Part shown: in pieces, positions 27,259-36,534 of the stretch
Layout of the letters: each line of letters starts with the position of its first letter
How positions within the stretch are numbered: the first letter of the stretch is position 1
Origin: Bacteroidota bacterium
GTDB lineage: Bacteria > Bacteroidota > Bacteroidia > Bacteroidales > Cfx3-03
Length of the DNA stretch: 64,000 nucleotides
Direction of reading: 5' to 3'
Assembly (NCBI GenBank): GCA_013390605.1
Contig: JACAUB010000001.1
Span: forward strand, 3,345,721-3,409,720
Notes under the pieces: model-generated
Database searches by the model: none
Told to the model about the DNA's origin: nothing
Seen by the model: the letters and a program-made list of their open reading frames with translations, nothing else
Made by a program: the position numbers and the translations under genes

Positions 27259-28149
27259 ATGAGTAATCTAGCGGAACCTTTGGTGTCAATTATAACGCCT
27301 GCTTACAATTCATCTAACTTTATAGAACAGACAATAAAGTCTGTTCTTGCACAGACTTATGCAAATTGGGAAATGTTAATTGTTGATGATGGTTCTACTG
27401 ATGATACCAAAGATATAGTTATTCGATATAGTCAGATTGACCAAAGGATTAAATTATTTGTTCATCCAGACAATAGTAATCGGGGCGTAAGTGCTTCAAG
27501 AAATTTAGCTATCGAAAATGCTAAAGGTAAATATCTTTCACTATTGGATAGTGATGATCTTTGGCTATCCTATAAAACTGAAATTCAAGTTGAACAATTT
27601 AAGAATAATTATGGAGTAGGTTTAGTTTATAGTAAAGCCCTTTGTATTGACAGTAATAATCGTTTTTTACCAGATAACAATATTTATAACTTCCCTTCTT
27701 CATTATATAGTGGTCAACCTGGATTAAGTGAAAATAACAAAGCCAATGTAGAACTAATGTTAAAAAATGTTTTATATATGCCTTGTCTAACTGTAATGAT
27801 AGATAGAGAAGTTCTAGGTGAATTACGATTTCATGAAGATCTATTTTATCAAAAGGAAGATCATTTCTTATTTACCTTACTCGTTAATCGTAGACCTATA
27901 TATTACTATGATGCACCATTAGCTTTATATAGGGTTCATGCAAATTCATATACACAAACTTCAAATTGGCAATTAAGTCATTATGAATATCTAGATAAAA
28001 TAGAAACATTTTTACCAAAAAAATTTCATGATTTAATAAGAAAAGAAAAGAAAAGAAAAAGCTCTAATCTAAAAAAAATAAAACATCGAGTTAACAATAT
28101 GTATATAAAAATCAAGAGTTTTAACAGAAATGCAACTTCTCATAGCTAA
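27259..28149 (+). CDS. Glycosyltransferase family 2
   Basis: From the ATG at 27259 this is 296 aa; a GTG at 27244 would add five residues before the conserved part. The GT-A domain starts with VSIITPAYNSS, contains VDDGSTDDT (42-50) and the metal-binding DSDD at 97-100. The end is basic and not membrane-spanning. It adds one sugar to the repeat unit in the cytoplasm; donor and acceptor unknown. Confidence 0.82.
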   Translation: MSNLAEPLVSIITPAYNSSNFIEQTIKSVLAQTYANWEMLIVDDGSTDDTKDIVIRYSQIDQRIKLFVHPDNSNRGVSASRNLAIENAKGKYLSLLDSDDLWLSYKTEIQVEQFKNNYGVGLVYSKALCIDSNNRFLPDNNIYNFPSSLYSGQPGLSENNKANVELMLKNVLYMPCLTVMIDREVLGELRFHEDLFYQKEDHFLFTLLVNRRPIYYYDAPLALYRVHANSYTQTSNWQLSHYEYLDKIETFLPKKFHDLIRKEKKRKSSNLKKIKHRVNNMYIKIKSFNRNATSHS

Positions 28150-28482
28150 TATTTATCACAAAGAAATCAAACATAAAAAGCAATGTGAATCAAATATAAT
28201 TAAATCATTATGAATGACAGATTTAATTATAAAAATAACAAGATGATTACTCTAACTGTGACTTCTGACTCCAATAAGCTTTACAAATTACGATGCAATA
28301 TTAACTTTATATTTTCAACATTTATCAATAATTAGGCCTATATTTAACCAATACTCAAGTATAAAATATCCAAAAAAATACAAAAAAGATTGTTAACACA
28401 ATAAAAAAGCATGATGATCCAAAGATCAAAAGGGTTAACGAAGTATTTGAAACAACAAATAAAAACTGATTAATTCTGACAT
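28150..28482. other. 333-bp non-coding gap
   Basis: No gene is visible. It holds one perfect 11-bp stem: ATAATTAAATC (28196-28206) with GATTTAATTAT (28220-28230) and a 13-nt loop. This is a weak terminator candidate without a T tail. No TAnnTTTG promoter element was found. Confidence 0.45.
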
Positions 28483-29451
28483 ATGTACTTTTCTATAATT
28501 GTTCCAGCCTATAATCGAGCTCATATCTTGCCTATATGTTTAAATTCGCTTATAAATCAAGACTATCCAAAAGATTGTTTCGAAATCATTATAGTAGATA
28601 ATAATTCAAATGACAATACAAAAGAAGTAGTTAATAAGTTTATTCAAAATAATCAATCATTTGCCATACAGCTTATAATTGAGAAACGCCAAGGATTAGT
28701 TTTTGCTCGACATACCGGTGCAAAGGCAGCAAAATTTGAAACACTAGTATATACTGATGATGATGCTTCGCTCTCTCAGAACTGGCTTCGTGCAATAGCA
28801 GAAGTTTATGAATCAAATTCAAAAGTTGTCGCTGTTGGAACCAAAATATTAATACGATGGGACTCAATACCACCAGATTGGGTTTTGAAATACGAACCAT
28901 TACTTGGCAAACTCGATTATGGAAACGAAATAATATACGAAAAAAATATTTATATAAATGGAGGAAGTTTTTCTATAAAAAAAGAAACGCTTAATTCTGT
29001 AGGTGGGTTTAACCCGGGGCAACTTGGTGATTGGATAATAGGTGATAGTGAAGCTGGATTATGTATTAAATTACATAAAAAAGATTATCTAATAGGGTGG
29101 ACTCCTTTCGGGGTTATGGAACATCTCCAATTTGTAAAAAAGCATGCCACTATAAAAGATATCGCCAGAAGATATATTAATAATGGGAGAATTGTCCCTT
29201 ATAGGTTATATGCAATTGAAGGAATGAGATATTCCGACCTTTTAAAAAACTGTTTTCAATCACTCAATAGATCAGTAAAAGAGTTAATGAAAGCTATACT
29301 TTATTCCATTCAAAAGAAGCAAGATAAATCGCTTGAACATTATTTTAATTATCATTTCTATTTTTGCCAAACACCATATTCATTAAAAATTATTTTTAGT
29401 CGGAGATTCAGACAATCTTTACTGAAAAAAGATTGGATTCATTCTAAATGA
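28483..29451 (+). CDS. Glycosyltransferase family 2
   Basis: This 322-aa GT-A transferase has IIVPAYNRAHILP at the start, VDNNSNDNT (38-46), TDDD at 91-94 and a late GGSFSIKKETLNSVGGFNPG block that forms part of the acceptor side. Its C-terminal 90 residues are basic and amphipathic, perhaps membrane-associated. It stands between two gaps and may be transcribed with the following cupin gene. The sugar is unknown. Confidence 0.8.
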   Translation: MYFSIIVPAYNRAHILPICLNSLINQDYPKDCFEIIIVDNNSNDNTKEVVNKFIQNNQSFAIQLIIEKRQGLVFARHTGAKAAKFETLVYTDDDASLSQNWLRAIAEVYESNSKVVAVGTKILIRWDSIPPDWVLKYEPLLGKLDYGNEIIYEKNIYINGGSFSIKKETLNSVGGFNPGQLGDWIIGDSEAGLCIKLHKKDYLIGWTPFGVMEHLQFVKKHATIKDIARRYINNGRIVPYRLYAIEGMRYSDLLKNCFQSLNRSVKELMKAILYSIQKKQDKSLEHYFNYHFYFCQTPYSLKIIFSRRFRQSLLKKDWIHSK

Positions 29452-29591
29452 TCTGTTTAAAAAAAATCGCACACTAACTTATTAAAAAACATTCAATCAT
29501 CTAACATATATTTGTACAATTAGAGATTCATAAAAAAATCCACTCTAAATCAAAAACACTTTATCTGATATCCAATCAAACATAAACAAAA

Positions 29592-30029
29592 ATGCCACAA
29601 GAAATAATTTACAATAACCAGCTCCTTGCGATCATTATTTCAAATAAATATTCTGAACCTGGAATTCACTTTTTCACACCAGATGATTTTTCACAGCAGT
29701 TAGCGTTTATGAAACATCCTGTAGGGAAAATCATTCAACCGCATGTTCATAACCCTGTCCAACGCGAGGTGCATTTCACTAAGGAAACTTTGTTTATAAG
29801 AAAAGGCAAGATCAGAGTAGACTTTTATACAAATGAACAAACCTACATTGATAGTTATATTCTTGAAACTGGTGATGTGATTTTACTATCAGAAGGAGGG
29901 CATGGATTCGAGATATTAGAAGAGACAGAAATGATTGAAGTAAAACAAGGACCATATGCCGGTGAGAAAGATAAAACACGATTTCTATCAGAAAGCAAAA
30001 TACATATAAAGGATTTGAAAGATGAGTAA
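29592..30029 (+). CDS. Cupin-fold protein (WxcM-like)
   Basis: This 145-aa single-domain cupin has PHVHNPVQREVHF (50-62, His51 and His53 as metal or substrate ligands) and GDVILLSEGGHGFEI as the second cupin motif. Similar small cupins sit beside sugar aminotransferases and methyltransferases in O-antigen loci, where relatives act as 3,4-ketoisomerases or sugar-binding helpers. It overlaps the methyltransferase gene by 8 nt. Its reaction cannot be stated from sequence alone. Confidence 0.65.
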   Translation: MPQEIIYNNQLLAIIISNKYSEPGIHFFTPDDFSQQLAFMKHPVGKIIQPHVHNPVQREVHFTKETLFIRKGKIRVDFYTNEQTYIDSYILETGDVILLSEGGHGFEILEETEMIEVKQGPYAGEKDKTRFLSESKIHIKDLKDE

Positions 30030-30765
30030 TAATTTTAATCTATACAGCAAATATTATGATTTACTGTATAGAAATAAAGATTATATTGCAGAAGCCAATT
30101 ACATTGATAGTTGTATCAAAAGCTATTCACCATATGCAAAAAAAATTCTGGAATTTGGTTCTGGAACTGGTGGACATGGACTTATCTTGAAAAAATCAGG
30201 ATATGATATCTATGGACTGGAACGAAGTAAACAAATGGTTGAGGAAGCATTGCTTCATGGTTTTCCTTGTGAACAAGCAGATATCACTAATTTTGAATTA
30301 ACAGCAAAATTTGATGTTGTAATTTCTTTATTCCACGTTATTAGCTATATAAATGATAATCCATCATTAGAAAAAGTTTTTCGGAATGCCTCAAAAAACT
30401 TAGATATTGGTGGACTATTTATTTTCGATATCTGGTATTCACCCGCAGTTTATCATCAAAAACCTGAAACGCGTATTAAGAAAGTTGAGAATGAAGAAAT
30501 TATTGTAATACGCATGGCAGAACCAGAAAATCACATAAACAGTAATGTAGTTGATGTAAACTATTCCATCATGGTCAAAGATAAAAGGATAGAAAAATGG
30601 ACGGAATTCCATGAAACGCATTCTATGCGACACTTTTCAATCCCTGAAATCAGTTTACTTGCTTCCTTTACTGGTTTTGAATTACTAAAAGCGGAAGAGT
30701 TTTTAACCAAGAGAAATCCTTCTATAAACACTTGGGGAGTTAACTTTATATTAAGAAAGAAATGA
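30022..30765 (+). CDS. SAM-dependent methyltransferase
   Basis: This 247-aa class I methyltransferase has ILEFGSGTGGHG (42-53) as the SAM-binding motif I, with AKFDVVISLFHVISY as motif II-like. It probably methylates a sugar nucleotide or a terminal residue. Together with the Wzt C-terminal domain encoded upstream, methylation of the chain end is an attractive idea, but sugar N- or O-methylation before transfer is equally possible. It overlaps its two neighbours (8 nt upstream, 4 nt downstream). Confidence 0.78.
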   Translation: MSNNFNLYSKYYDLLYRNKDYIAEANYIDSCIKSYSPYAKKILEFGSGTGGHGLILKKSGYDIYGLERSKQMVEEALLHGFPCEQADITNFELTAKFDVVISLFHVISYINDNPSLEKVFRNASKNLDIGGLFIFDIWYSPAVYHQKPETRIKKVENEEIIVIRMAEPENHINSNVVDVNYSIMVKDKRIEKWTEFHETHSMRHFSIPEISLLASFTGFELLKAEEFLTKRNPSINTWGVNFILRKK

Positions 30766-31880
30766 ATAACCAGTTTATACCTGTAAATACACCATTACTT
30801 AATGGCAATGAGGAAAAATATCTGATAGAATGTATACGTACTGGATGGATTTCATCAGAAGGTCCTTTTATCAAGCAATTTGAAGAAAAATTTGCAGCTT
30901 ATATTGGGCGCGCCGAAGGAATTGCTGTGTCAAATGGATCAGGTGCACTTGATGTTGCCGTACAGGCCCTTAAAATTGGTCCAGGTGATGAAGTTATTAT
31001 GCCGGCTTTCACCATTATTTCGCCTGCCCAATCCGTTGTTAGAGCAGGAGCAACACCTGTTCTAGTGGAAAGTGATCTAGGAACCTGGAATATGGATGTA
31101 TCGCAGATAGAAGCAAAAATCACCTCAAAAACAAAAGCGATTATAGTAGTCCATATTTATGGACTCCCCGTTGAGATGGACCCTGTATTAGAATTATGCA
31201 AGAGATATGGATTATATCTTATTGAAGATGCTGCTGAGATGCACGGTCAAACGTATAAGGAAAAAAAATGTGGTACTTTTGGAGACATAAGTACATTCAG
31301 TTTTTATCCTAATAAGCACATTACTACAGGTGAAGGTGGCATGATTATGGTTGATGATGCAACCCTTGCTGAACGATGCAGAATGCTTCGAAATTTAGCT
31401 ATTGAATCTAAGGGACGTCGTTTTATTCACCATGAATTGGGTTGGAACTACCGTATGACAAATATGCAAGCAGCCCTTGGATTGGCTCAACTTGAAAAAA
31501 TTGAAGAGCATATAGTTAAGAAACGGGAAATCGGTTTAGCTTACGATAAAGGATTAAAAGGGATAAAAGGTTTTCAGTTACCGTTACCTCATACATCTTA
31601 TGCTCAAAATATTTATTGGGTATATGGATTGATTGCGAATTCCGAAGAATTAGCACTAAAAACTGTAAAACATCTTAATGAAAAGGGAATTGGCACCAGA
31701 CCTTTTTTCTGGTGCATGCATGAACAACCAGTATTTCTCAAAATGAATTTGTTTTCTAATGAACGTTACCCAAATGCAGAAAGATTAGCTCACTGTGGTT
31801 TTTATATACCAAGTGGTTTAGGCCTAGATGCTAAAGAGATCGACATAATTATTAATGAGTTAATTGTATGCGGAGGTTAA
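30762..31880 (+). CDS. DegT/DnrJ sugar aminotransferase, perosamine-synthase-like
   Basis: This 372-aa PLP aminotransferase has TGWISSEGPFIKQFEEKFA (27-45), SNGSGALDVAVQAL (57-70), EDAAE (155-159) and PLP Lys185 in FYPNKHITTGEGGM. The N-terminal pattern is close to GDP-perosamine synthase and related 4-keto-6-deoxysugar aminotransferases. It makes a 4-amino (or 3-amino) sugar. The second UDP-sugar 4,6-dehydratase in the window (46948-48168) could provide a UDP-4-keto substrate instead. It forms a coupled trio with the cupin and methyltransferase genes. Confidence 0.78.
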   Translation: MNNQFIPVNTPLLNGNEEKYLIECIRTGWISSEGPFIKQFEEKFAAYIGRAEGIAVSNGSGALDVAVQALKIGPGDEVIMPAFTIISPAQSVVRAGATPVLVESDLGTWNMDVSQIEAKITSKTKAIIVVHIYGLPVEMDPVLELCKRYGLYLIEDAAEMHGQTYKEKKCGTFGDISTFSFYPNKHITTGEGGMIMVDDATLAERCRMLRNLAIESKGRRFIHHELGWNYRMTNMQAALGLAQLEKIEEHIVKKREIGLAYDKGLKGIKGFQLPLPHTSYAQNIYWVYGLIANSEELALKTVKHLNEKGIGTRPFFWCMHEQPVFLKMNLFSNERYPNAERLAHCGFYIPSGLGLDAKEIDIIINELIVCGG

Positions 31881-33055
31881 CAATTGGAGTCTGGAAGCGA
31901 GAAAACTATGCTTCAACTATAGGAGGTGGATTTACTTATTATGCTGAACTAATAGACTGCATTTCGAAAACAAAATTTTCAAATGCAGATATTTGTTTTT
32001 TAGGATTAGAATCTTCAACCCTAGAGAATATTGGTCTTTATAAATATCATCCCATCAAATGGCGATTACCAAAATTTAGAATATTTTTGAGATTTGTTGA
32101 TCTAATTGGTCCAAATATTTTTCGAATTAAGTTCATCAAAAAACATTACGAGAGTTTAATAAAAAAACAAAATGAATCTCTTTATTCTGAGTTAAAGAAT
32201 ATATGCGATATTATTTATTATCCTTACCCTATGTGCCAATACCCAAATTTCCCTTTTATTTATACATTGTGGGATTTAGGCCATTTTAGTAGCTATGCAT
32301 TTCCTGAAGTAAGCAACGAAGACATATTTGAATCAAGGAAAGATCATCACGATAAAATTTTATTTAAGGCATTAATGATCCTTTGTGAATCTCAAACGGG
32401 GAAAACAGATGCGATTAATTATCTAAGATTGAATGAGGATAGATTAAAAGTTCTGCCTCTTTTTCCATCTGGTATTATTTCCGAAAAAATCATTCCTTCT
32501 AAACCACAGATAATAAACAATGATTGCTTTTTCATACACTATCCGGCGCAATTTTGGGCTCATAAAAACCACTATAATTTAATAAGTGCATTTAGCTTAA
32601 TTGCATATAAATACCCATTGCTTAAACTATTATTAACTGGAAGTGATCAAGGAAATAAATCATATATTCTTAATGCTATAAAAGACTTCAACTTAGAGGG
32701 TACTGTTATTGATCTAGGTTTTGTAACAATTGAAGAACTTAAATGGCTATACTTAAACTCCAAAGGATTAGTTATGCCTACTTTATTGGGACCTACAAAT
32801 ATGCCTCCATTAGAAGCGCTAGCGCTTGGTTGCCCTGTTGCTGCATCTGACCTACCAGGTCACCATGAACAAATGGGGGATAATGCGATATATTTTAATC
32901 CTTTAGATATTGAAGATATAAAAGATGCCATTGAAAACCTCATTACCAGTGAAATAAAGCATACGCCTCATTTAACACCAACTATTCATACAAATATGGC
33001 ATTATTGGATAAATATTTTTTAGAACTAACAACAATTAGACAGACCTGGTGCTAA
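31868..33055 (+). CDS. Glycosyltransferase family 4
   Basis: This 395-aa GT-B transferase has an N-terminal glycine-rich IGGGFTYYAELI loop and a C-terminal donor site with LVMPTLLGPTNMPPLEALAL and PVAASDLPGHHEQMG, the E-x7-E region of GT4. A YPAQFWAHKNHYNLI strand marks the start of the second Rossmann domain. The gene begins 13 nt inside the aminotransferase gene and is followed by a strong hairpin, so it ends the transcription unit. Confidence 0.82.
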   Translation: MRRLTIGVWKRENYASTIGGGFTYYAELIDCISKTKFSNADICFLGLESSTLENIGLYKYHPIKWRLPKFRIFLRFVDLIGPNIFRIKFIKKHYESLIKKQNESLYSELKNICDIIYYPYPMCQYPNFPFIYTLWDLGHFSSYAFPEVSNEDIFESRKDHHDKILFKALMILCESQTGKTDAINYLRLNEDRLKVLPLFPSGIISEKIIPSKPQIINNDCFFIHYPAQFWAHKNHYNLISAFSLIAYKYPLLKLLLTGSDQGNKSYILNAIKDFNLEGTVIDLGFVTIEELKWLYLNSKGLVMPTLLGPTNMPPLEALALGCPVAASDLPGHHEQMGDNAIYFNPLDIEDIKDAIENLITSEIKHTPHLTPTIHTNMALLDKYFLELTTIRQTWC

Positions 33056-33082
33056 TACAACATTCTATTTATAAATAAGAAG

Positions 33083-33113
33083 AACTGGGTTATTTATTCT
33101 AAATAACCCAGTT
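33083..33113 (+). terminator. Perfect 14-bp hairpin terminator
   Basis: AACTGGGTTATTTA (33083-33096) pairs exactly with TAAATAACCCAGTT (33100-33113) across a 3-nt loop. It lies 28 nt after the GT4 stop. Little T tail follows, as with the hairpin at 152-186, but the stem is very stable. Confidence 0.7.
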
Positions 33114-33213
33114 TCAGAATAAGTCTATAAATACTTGATAATAAATCTGATAATTTACTGCATAGCACATAAAAAAGCAGAATCAAAACTCTAGTATCAA
33201 CTAAGAAATTCAA

Positions 33214-34095
33214 ATGAAAGATTCTTCATCTCCTAAAATCTCCATAATTACTCCTAATTTTAATGGTTCCGAATACCTTGAAGAAACAATTTTGTCAGTA
33301 TTAGGACAAAACTATCCTAATCTTGAGTACATTATTGTTGATGGAGGTAGTTCGGATTGCAGTTTGGAAATCATAAAAAAATACGAAGATCAACTTACAT
33401 ATTGGATTAGTGAACCAGATAATGGGATGTATTATGCGTTGCAAAAAGGATTTGAAAAAAGTACAGGTGAAATAATGGCTTGGATAAACTCAGATGACAT
33501 GTATCACAAAAATGCTTTTTCTACAATAGCAGAGATTTTCAACTCATTCCAACAAGTTAATTGGATTTCTGGTCCGTGTACAATTTATGATGAATTGGGT
33601 AGAACTATATTTTGTAGCCAAAGCAGATTATTCACAAAATTCGATTTCTATAACCATGATTTTATGTTTATTCAACAAGAATCGGTATTTTGGCGTAGAT
33701 CGCTTTGGGAAAAAGCAGGAGCATATTTAAATGTTAAGCTCAAGTATGCAGGAGATTTTGATCTTTGGCTAAGGTTCTTTCAACATGACAGGCTTTTTAT
33801 TACATCTGCACTAATAGGTGGTTTTAGAGTAAGAAAATCAAATCAACTTAGTTTGGATTATTTTGAAGAATATCTGCAAGAAGCAGATCTGACTATTGCT
33901 AGAATTAAAATAAATGAAGAGGAAAAAAATAAATTGTTAAAGTATAAAATCTTGAAAAGAATAGAATCTTTTTGTAGAAGATTTAAAATAATTCGAACTG
34001 ATTGGCTAATTCAATATTATAGTTCAAAGTATTTATCAAAACCATCAAAAATAACATTTGATCGTTACACAATGAAATTTGTCTTAACCGATTAA
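33214..34095 (+). CDS. Glycosyltransferase family 2 (WcaE/WcaA-like)
   Basis: This 293-aa GT-A transferase has SIITPNFNGSEYL, VDGGSSDCS (42-50), the marker YWISEPDNGMYYALQKG (63-79) and NSDD (92-95). The ISEPDxGxYxAxxKG signature is shared with the next gene and is typical of the colanic-acid WcaE-like subfamily. It adds a sugar to the repeat unit. It follows a terminator, so a promoter in 33114-33213 is expected, though I see no exact consensus. Confidence 0.82.
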   Translation: MKDSSSPKISIITPNFNGSEYLEETILSVLGQNYPNLEYIIVDGGSSDCSLEIIKKYEDQLTYWISEPDNGMYYALQKGFEKSTGEIMAWINSDDMYHKNAFSTIAEIFNSFQQVNWISGPCTIYDELGRTIFCSQSRLFTKFDFYNHDFMFIQQESVFWRRSLWEKAGAYLNVKLKYAGDFDLWLRFFQHDRLFITSALIGGFRVRKSNQLSLDYFEEYLQEADLTIARIKINEEEKNKLLKYKILKRIESFCRRFKIIRTDWLIQYYSSKYLSKPSKITFDRYTMKFVLTD

Positions 34096-34150
34096 TCATA
34101 ATGCTTCACGGAATACATTTTAAATGTACGCTCTTTACTTTAATTAAAAT

Positions 34151-34900
34151 ATGGTTCTTTCTGTTATCACTGTAAATTTAAATAATAAGGTGGGCTTGCT
34201 TGAAACTATTGAGAGTGTGGTAACCCAAAATTTTGTCGATTATGAGTATATTATAATTGATGGTGGTAGTATTGATGGAAGTATAGAAATAATAAATAAA
34301 TTTAGTAACCAAATAGCTTATTGGATAAGTGAACCGGATAAAGGGATTTATCATGCAATGAACAAAGGTATTGCCAAAGCAAAAGGGGAATGGATAATTT
34401 TCATGAACAGTGGTGATATTTTTATAAATAATGAAGTATTAAAAAAAGTATTTACAAGAGATATTAACTTGACTACAAAGATTATATATGGGAATGCCTT
34501 ATTTAAAGGTTCGAATAAAATTGAACACCCCTTTCCTTTATCAAAAAGTTATTTTCTCTTTGCTACAATTTGTCATCAAAGTCTTTTTGCTAGACGTGAA
34601 TTATTTTGTCATTATGGTAAATTTGATTTAAATTACTTTATTGTTTCAGATAAAGAATGGATAATGCGTATATACTTAGCCAAGAATCACTTTTCTTATA
34701 TAAACCTTGATATATGCTTATGTGATCCAGTTGGATTCTCATCTAAGAATATTGAATTATTTGTAGCTGAAACTAAAAAAATTGAGATTCAATATTTCAC
34801 TTCAATTGAAATTTTCTTTTTCCGTTTACGAAAATATCTACAAAGAAGGCTCCAATTTTCACCTAGGTCATTATTAAATAAATACACGCAACAAAGCTGA
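34151..34900 (+). CDS. Glycosyltransferase family 2 (WcaE-like)
   Basis: This 249-aa protein is a paralogue of the preceding one, with LSVITVNLNNKVGL, IDGGSIDGS (36-44), YWISEPDKGIYHAMNKG (57-73) and NSGD in the metal-binding place (86-89). The change from NSDD to NSGD is known in WcaE-like proteins and need not mean inactivity. It is shorter at the C-terminus than the paralogue. Confidence 0.82.
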   Translation: MVLSVITVNLNNKVGLLETIESVVTQNFVDYEYIIIDGGSIDGSIEIINKFSNQIAYWISEPDKGIYHAMNKGIAKAKGEWIIFMNSGDIFINNEVLKKVFTRDINLTTKIIYGNALFKGSNKIEHPFPLSKSYFLFATICHQSLFARRELFCHYGKFDLNYFIVSDKEWIMRIYLAKNHFSYINLDICLCDPVGFSSKNIELFVAETKKIEIQYFTSIEIFFFRLRKYLQRRLQFSPRSLLNKYTQQS

Positions 34901-35091
34901 TAAAATCGAAATTTGGAGAAGAATCTATGGAAAACGCTTTAAAACTAATTGATTCCTTAAAGATTCTATAAATGATACTTAGTATTCAACGGTTCCCTTG
35001 ATTAAGAAAATACGAAGAATTATGAAATTACTTAATAATTAGTATCACAAGATTATAATTCCTATTAATAAAAAGATAGACACTTATTGTC

Positions 35092-36336
35092 ATGCGAAAA
35101 ATTAAAGTATTACATATATCTGCTGCAGATCCATACACTGGAGCTGGTGGAGCCGCACTAAAACTGCATTTATCTTTATTAAGAAATGATATCGATTCAC
35201 GGCTACTCTTTTTAAAAGATCCTTGTAATGAATCCAAAGAAGTATTTTCATTTGTTGATAATATTTTTAAAAGATGTTTACGTTTTGTTTATACTACATT
35301 AGATAGACTACCAACTTGGTTTTACAGAAAAAGAAGTGAACAAATATTCTCGCCTGGGATTTTTGGATTAAGTTTACTTTCACATCCAATGTTTATTTGG
35401 GCAGACATTATACAGTTTCATTGGGTGAACCATGGGTTTGTTAATATTAATGAGCTAAGAAAACTAAACAAGCCTATATTTTGGACTATGCATGATATGT
35501 GGGCTTTTACTGGTGGTTGTCATTATGCTATGTTTTGTGAAAAATATAAAACATCATGTGGAAAATGCCCTATACTGAAATCAACTACAAAACATGATCT
35601 TTCATATTGGGTTTTACGGAATAAACAAAAAAAAATTCCTGTAGACAGAATTAAGTGGATTGCAATTAGTTCATGGATGGCTGATTTAGCATCAAAAAGC
35701 AATTTATTAAAGGATGCAACAATTAATATTATTTATAGTGGTATTGATTCAAAAATTTTCGCCCCTAAAAATAAAGATTCAGCCCGTAAAGATTTAATGT
35801 TACCTCTTAATAAGAGAATTATCCTATTAGGAGCAGATAATTTATTATCGCCTTTCAAAGGAATCCAATTTAGTCTTGATGCTTTAAGATTAATAGATAG
35901 CGAATACATTATCGTAACATTTGGGAATGGACAAATCCCTAAAGAACAGTTAAGCCAAACTGTTATTCACATGGGGTATATTAGCGATCACCAAAAATTG
36001 GCTAGTTTATATTCTGCTGCAGACCTATTTTTAGCAACATCTGTTGCTGAAGCATTTGGAATGACGGTAGCTGAGGCTCAATGTTGCGGTACCCCCGTAA
36101 TAGCATTTGATACTTTAGGGCCCAAAGATATTATAGAACATAAAACAACGGGATATTTAGCTGAAATGGGATCTATTACTGATTTGGCTATAGGTATCAA
36201 TTTTTGTTTAACTAGTAAATTAAATAGTGATAGGATAAGAGAAAGGGCCATTGAATTATTTTCTATCGATAATTGTGCTAAAAAGTATATTGAATTGTAT
36301 AGTGCATGTTTAAATGAGAATCAACTCTATCATTAA
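35092..36336 (+). CDS. Glycosyltransferase family 4 with cysteine-rich acceptor loop (WcaC-like)
   Basis: This 414-aa GT-B transferase has GAGGAALKLHLSL in the N-terminal loop, WTMHDMWAFTGGCHY and a following cluster of Cys residues (GGCHYAMFCEKY, then CGKCP) near 142-170. The donor-site helix is EAFGMTVAEAQCCGTPVIAF. The HDxWxxTGxC...CxxCP pattern defines a WcaC-like subfamily and may bind zinc. A second member is at 40204-41418. The sugar is unknown. Confidence 0.82.
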   Translation: MRKIKVLHISAADPYTGAGGAALKLHLSLLRNDIDSRLLFLKDPCNESKEVFSFVDNIFKRCLRFVYTTLDRLPTWFYRKRSEQIFSPGIFGLSLLSHPMFIWADIIQFHWVNHGFVNINELRKLNKPIFWTMHDMWAFTGGCHYAMFCEKYKTSCGKCPILKSTTKHDLSYWVLRNKQKKIPVDRIKWIAISSWMADLASKSNLLKDATINIIYSGIDSKIFAPKNKDSARKDLMLPLNKRIILLGADNLLSPFKGIQFSLDALRLIDSEYIIVTFGNGQIPKEQLSQTVIHMGYISDHQKLASLYSAADLFLATSVAEAFGMTVAEAQCCGTPVIAFDTLGPKDIIEHKTTGYLAEMGSITDLAIGINFCLTSKLNSDRIRERAIELFSIDNCAKKYIELYSACLNENQLYH

Positions 36337-36534
36337 ATCACTAAATAAGTATTAAACTGATCAATAATTATTTAGTATTTACTATCCTATTTACCACGCT
36401 TCATCGATTTAAAAATTTAAACTACATTTGCTCAATCAGTTCTAATAATCTTAGCTTAAATATTGAATTCCGGTATTTCAATAATTATATAATAAAATAA
36501 TTGCATTATTTATAAAATTTAAATCAACCCTGTT

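Noticed and set aside
28257..28285. Third copy of the conserved leader block
   Set aside because: Only TGTGACT and a later AAGCTTTA resemble it; no promoter or dyad is present, so chance is likely.
29507..29514. TATATTTG as promoter for the cupin gene
   Set aside because: It matches TAnnTTTG, but no TTTG or TTG lies near the -33 position.
36423..36430. TACATTTG as promoter for the Wzy-like gene
   Set aside because: The -7 match is fine but there is no -33 partner at 17-23 nt, so I leave it out of the feature list.
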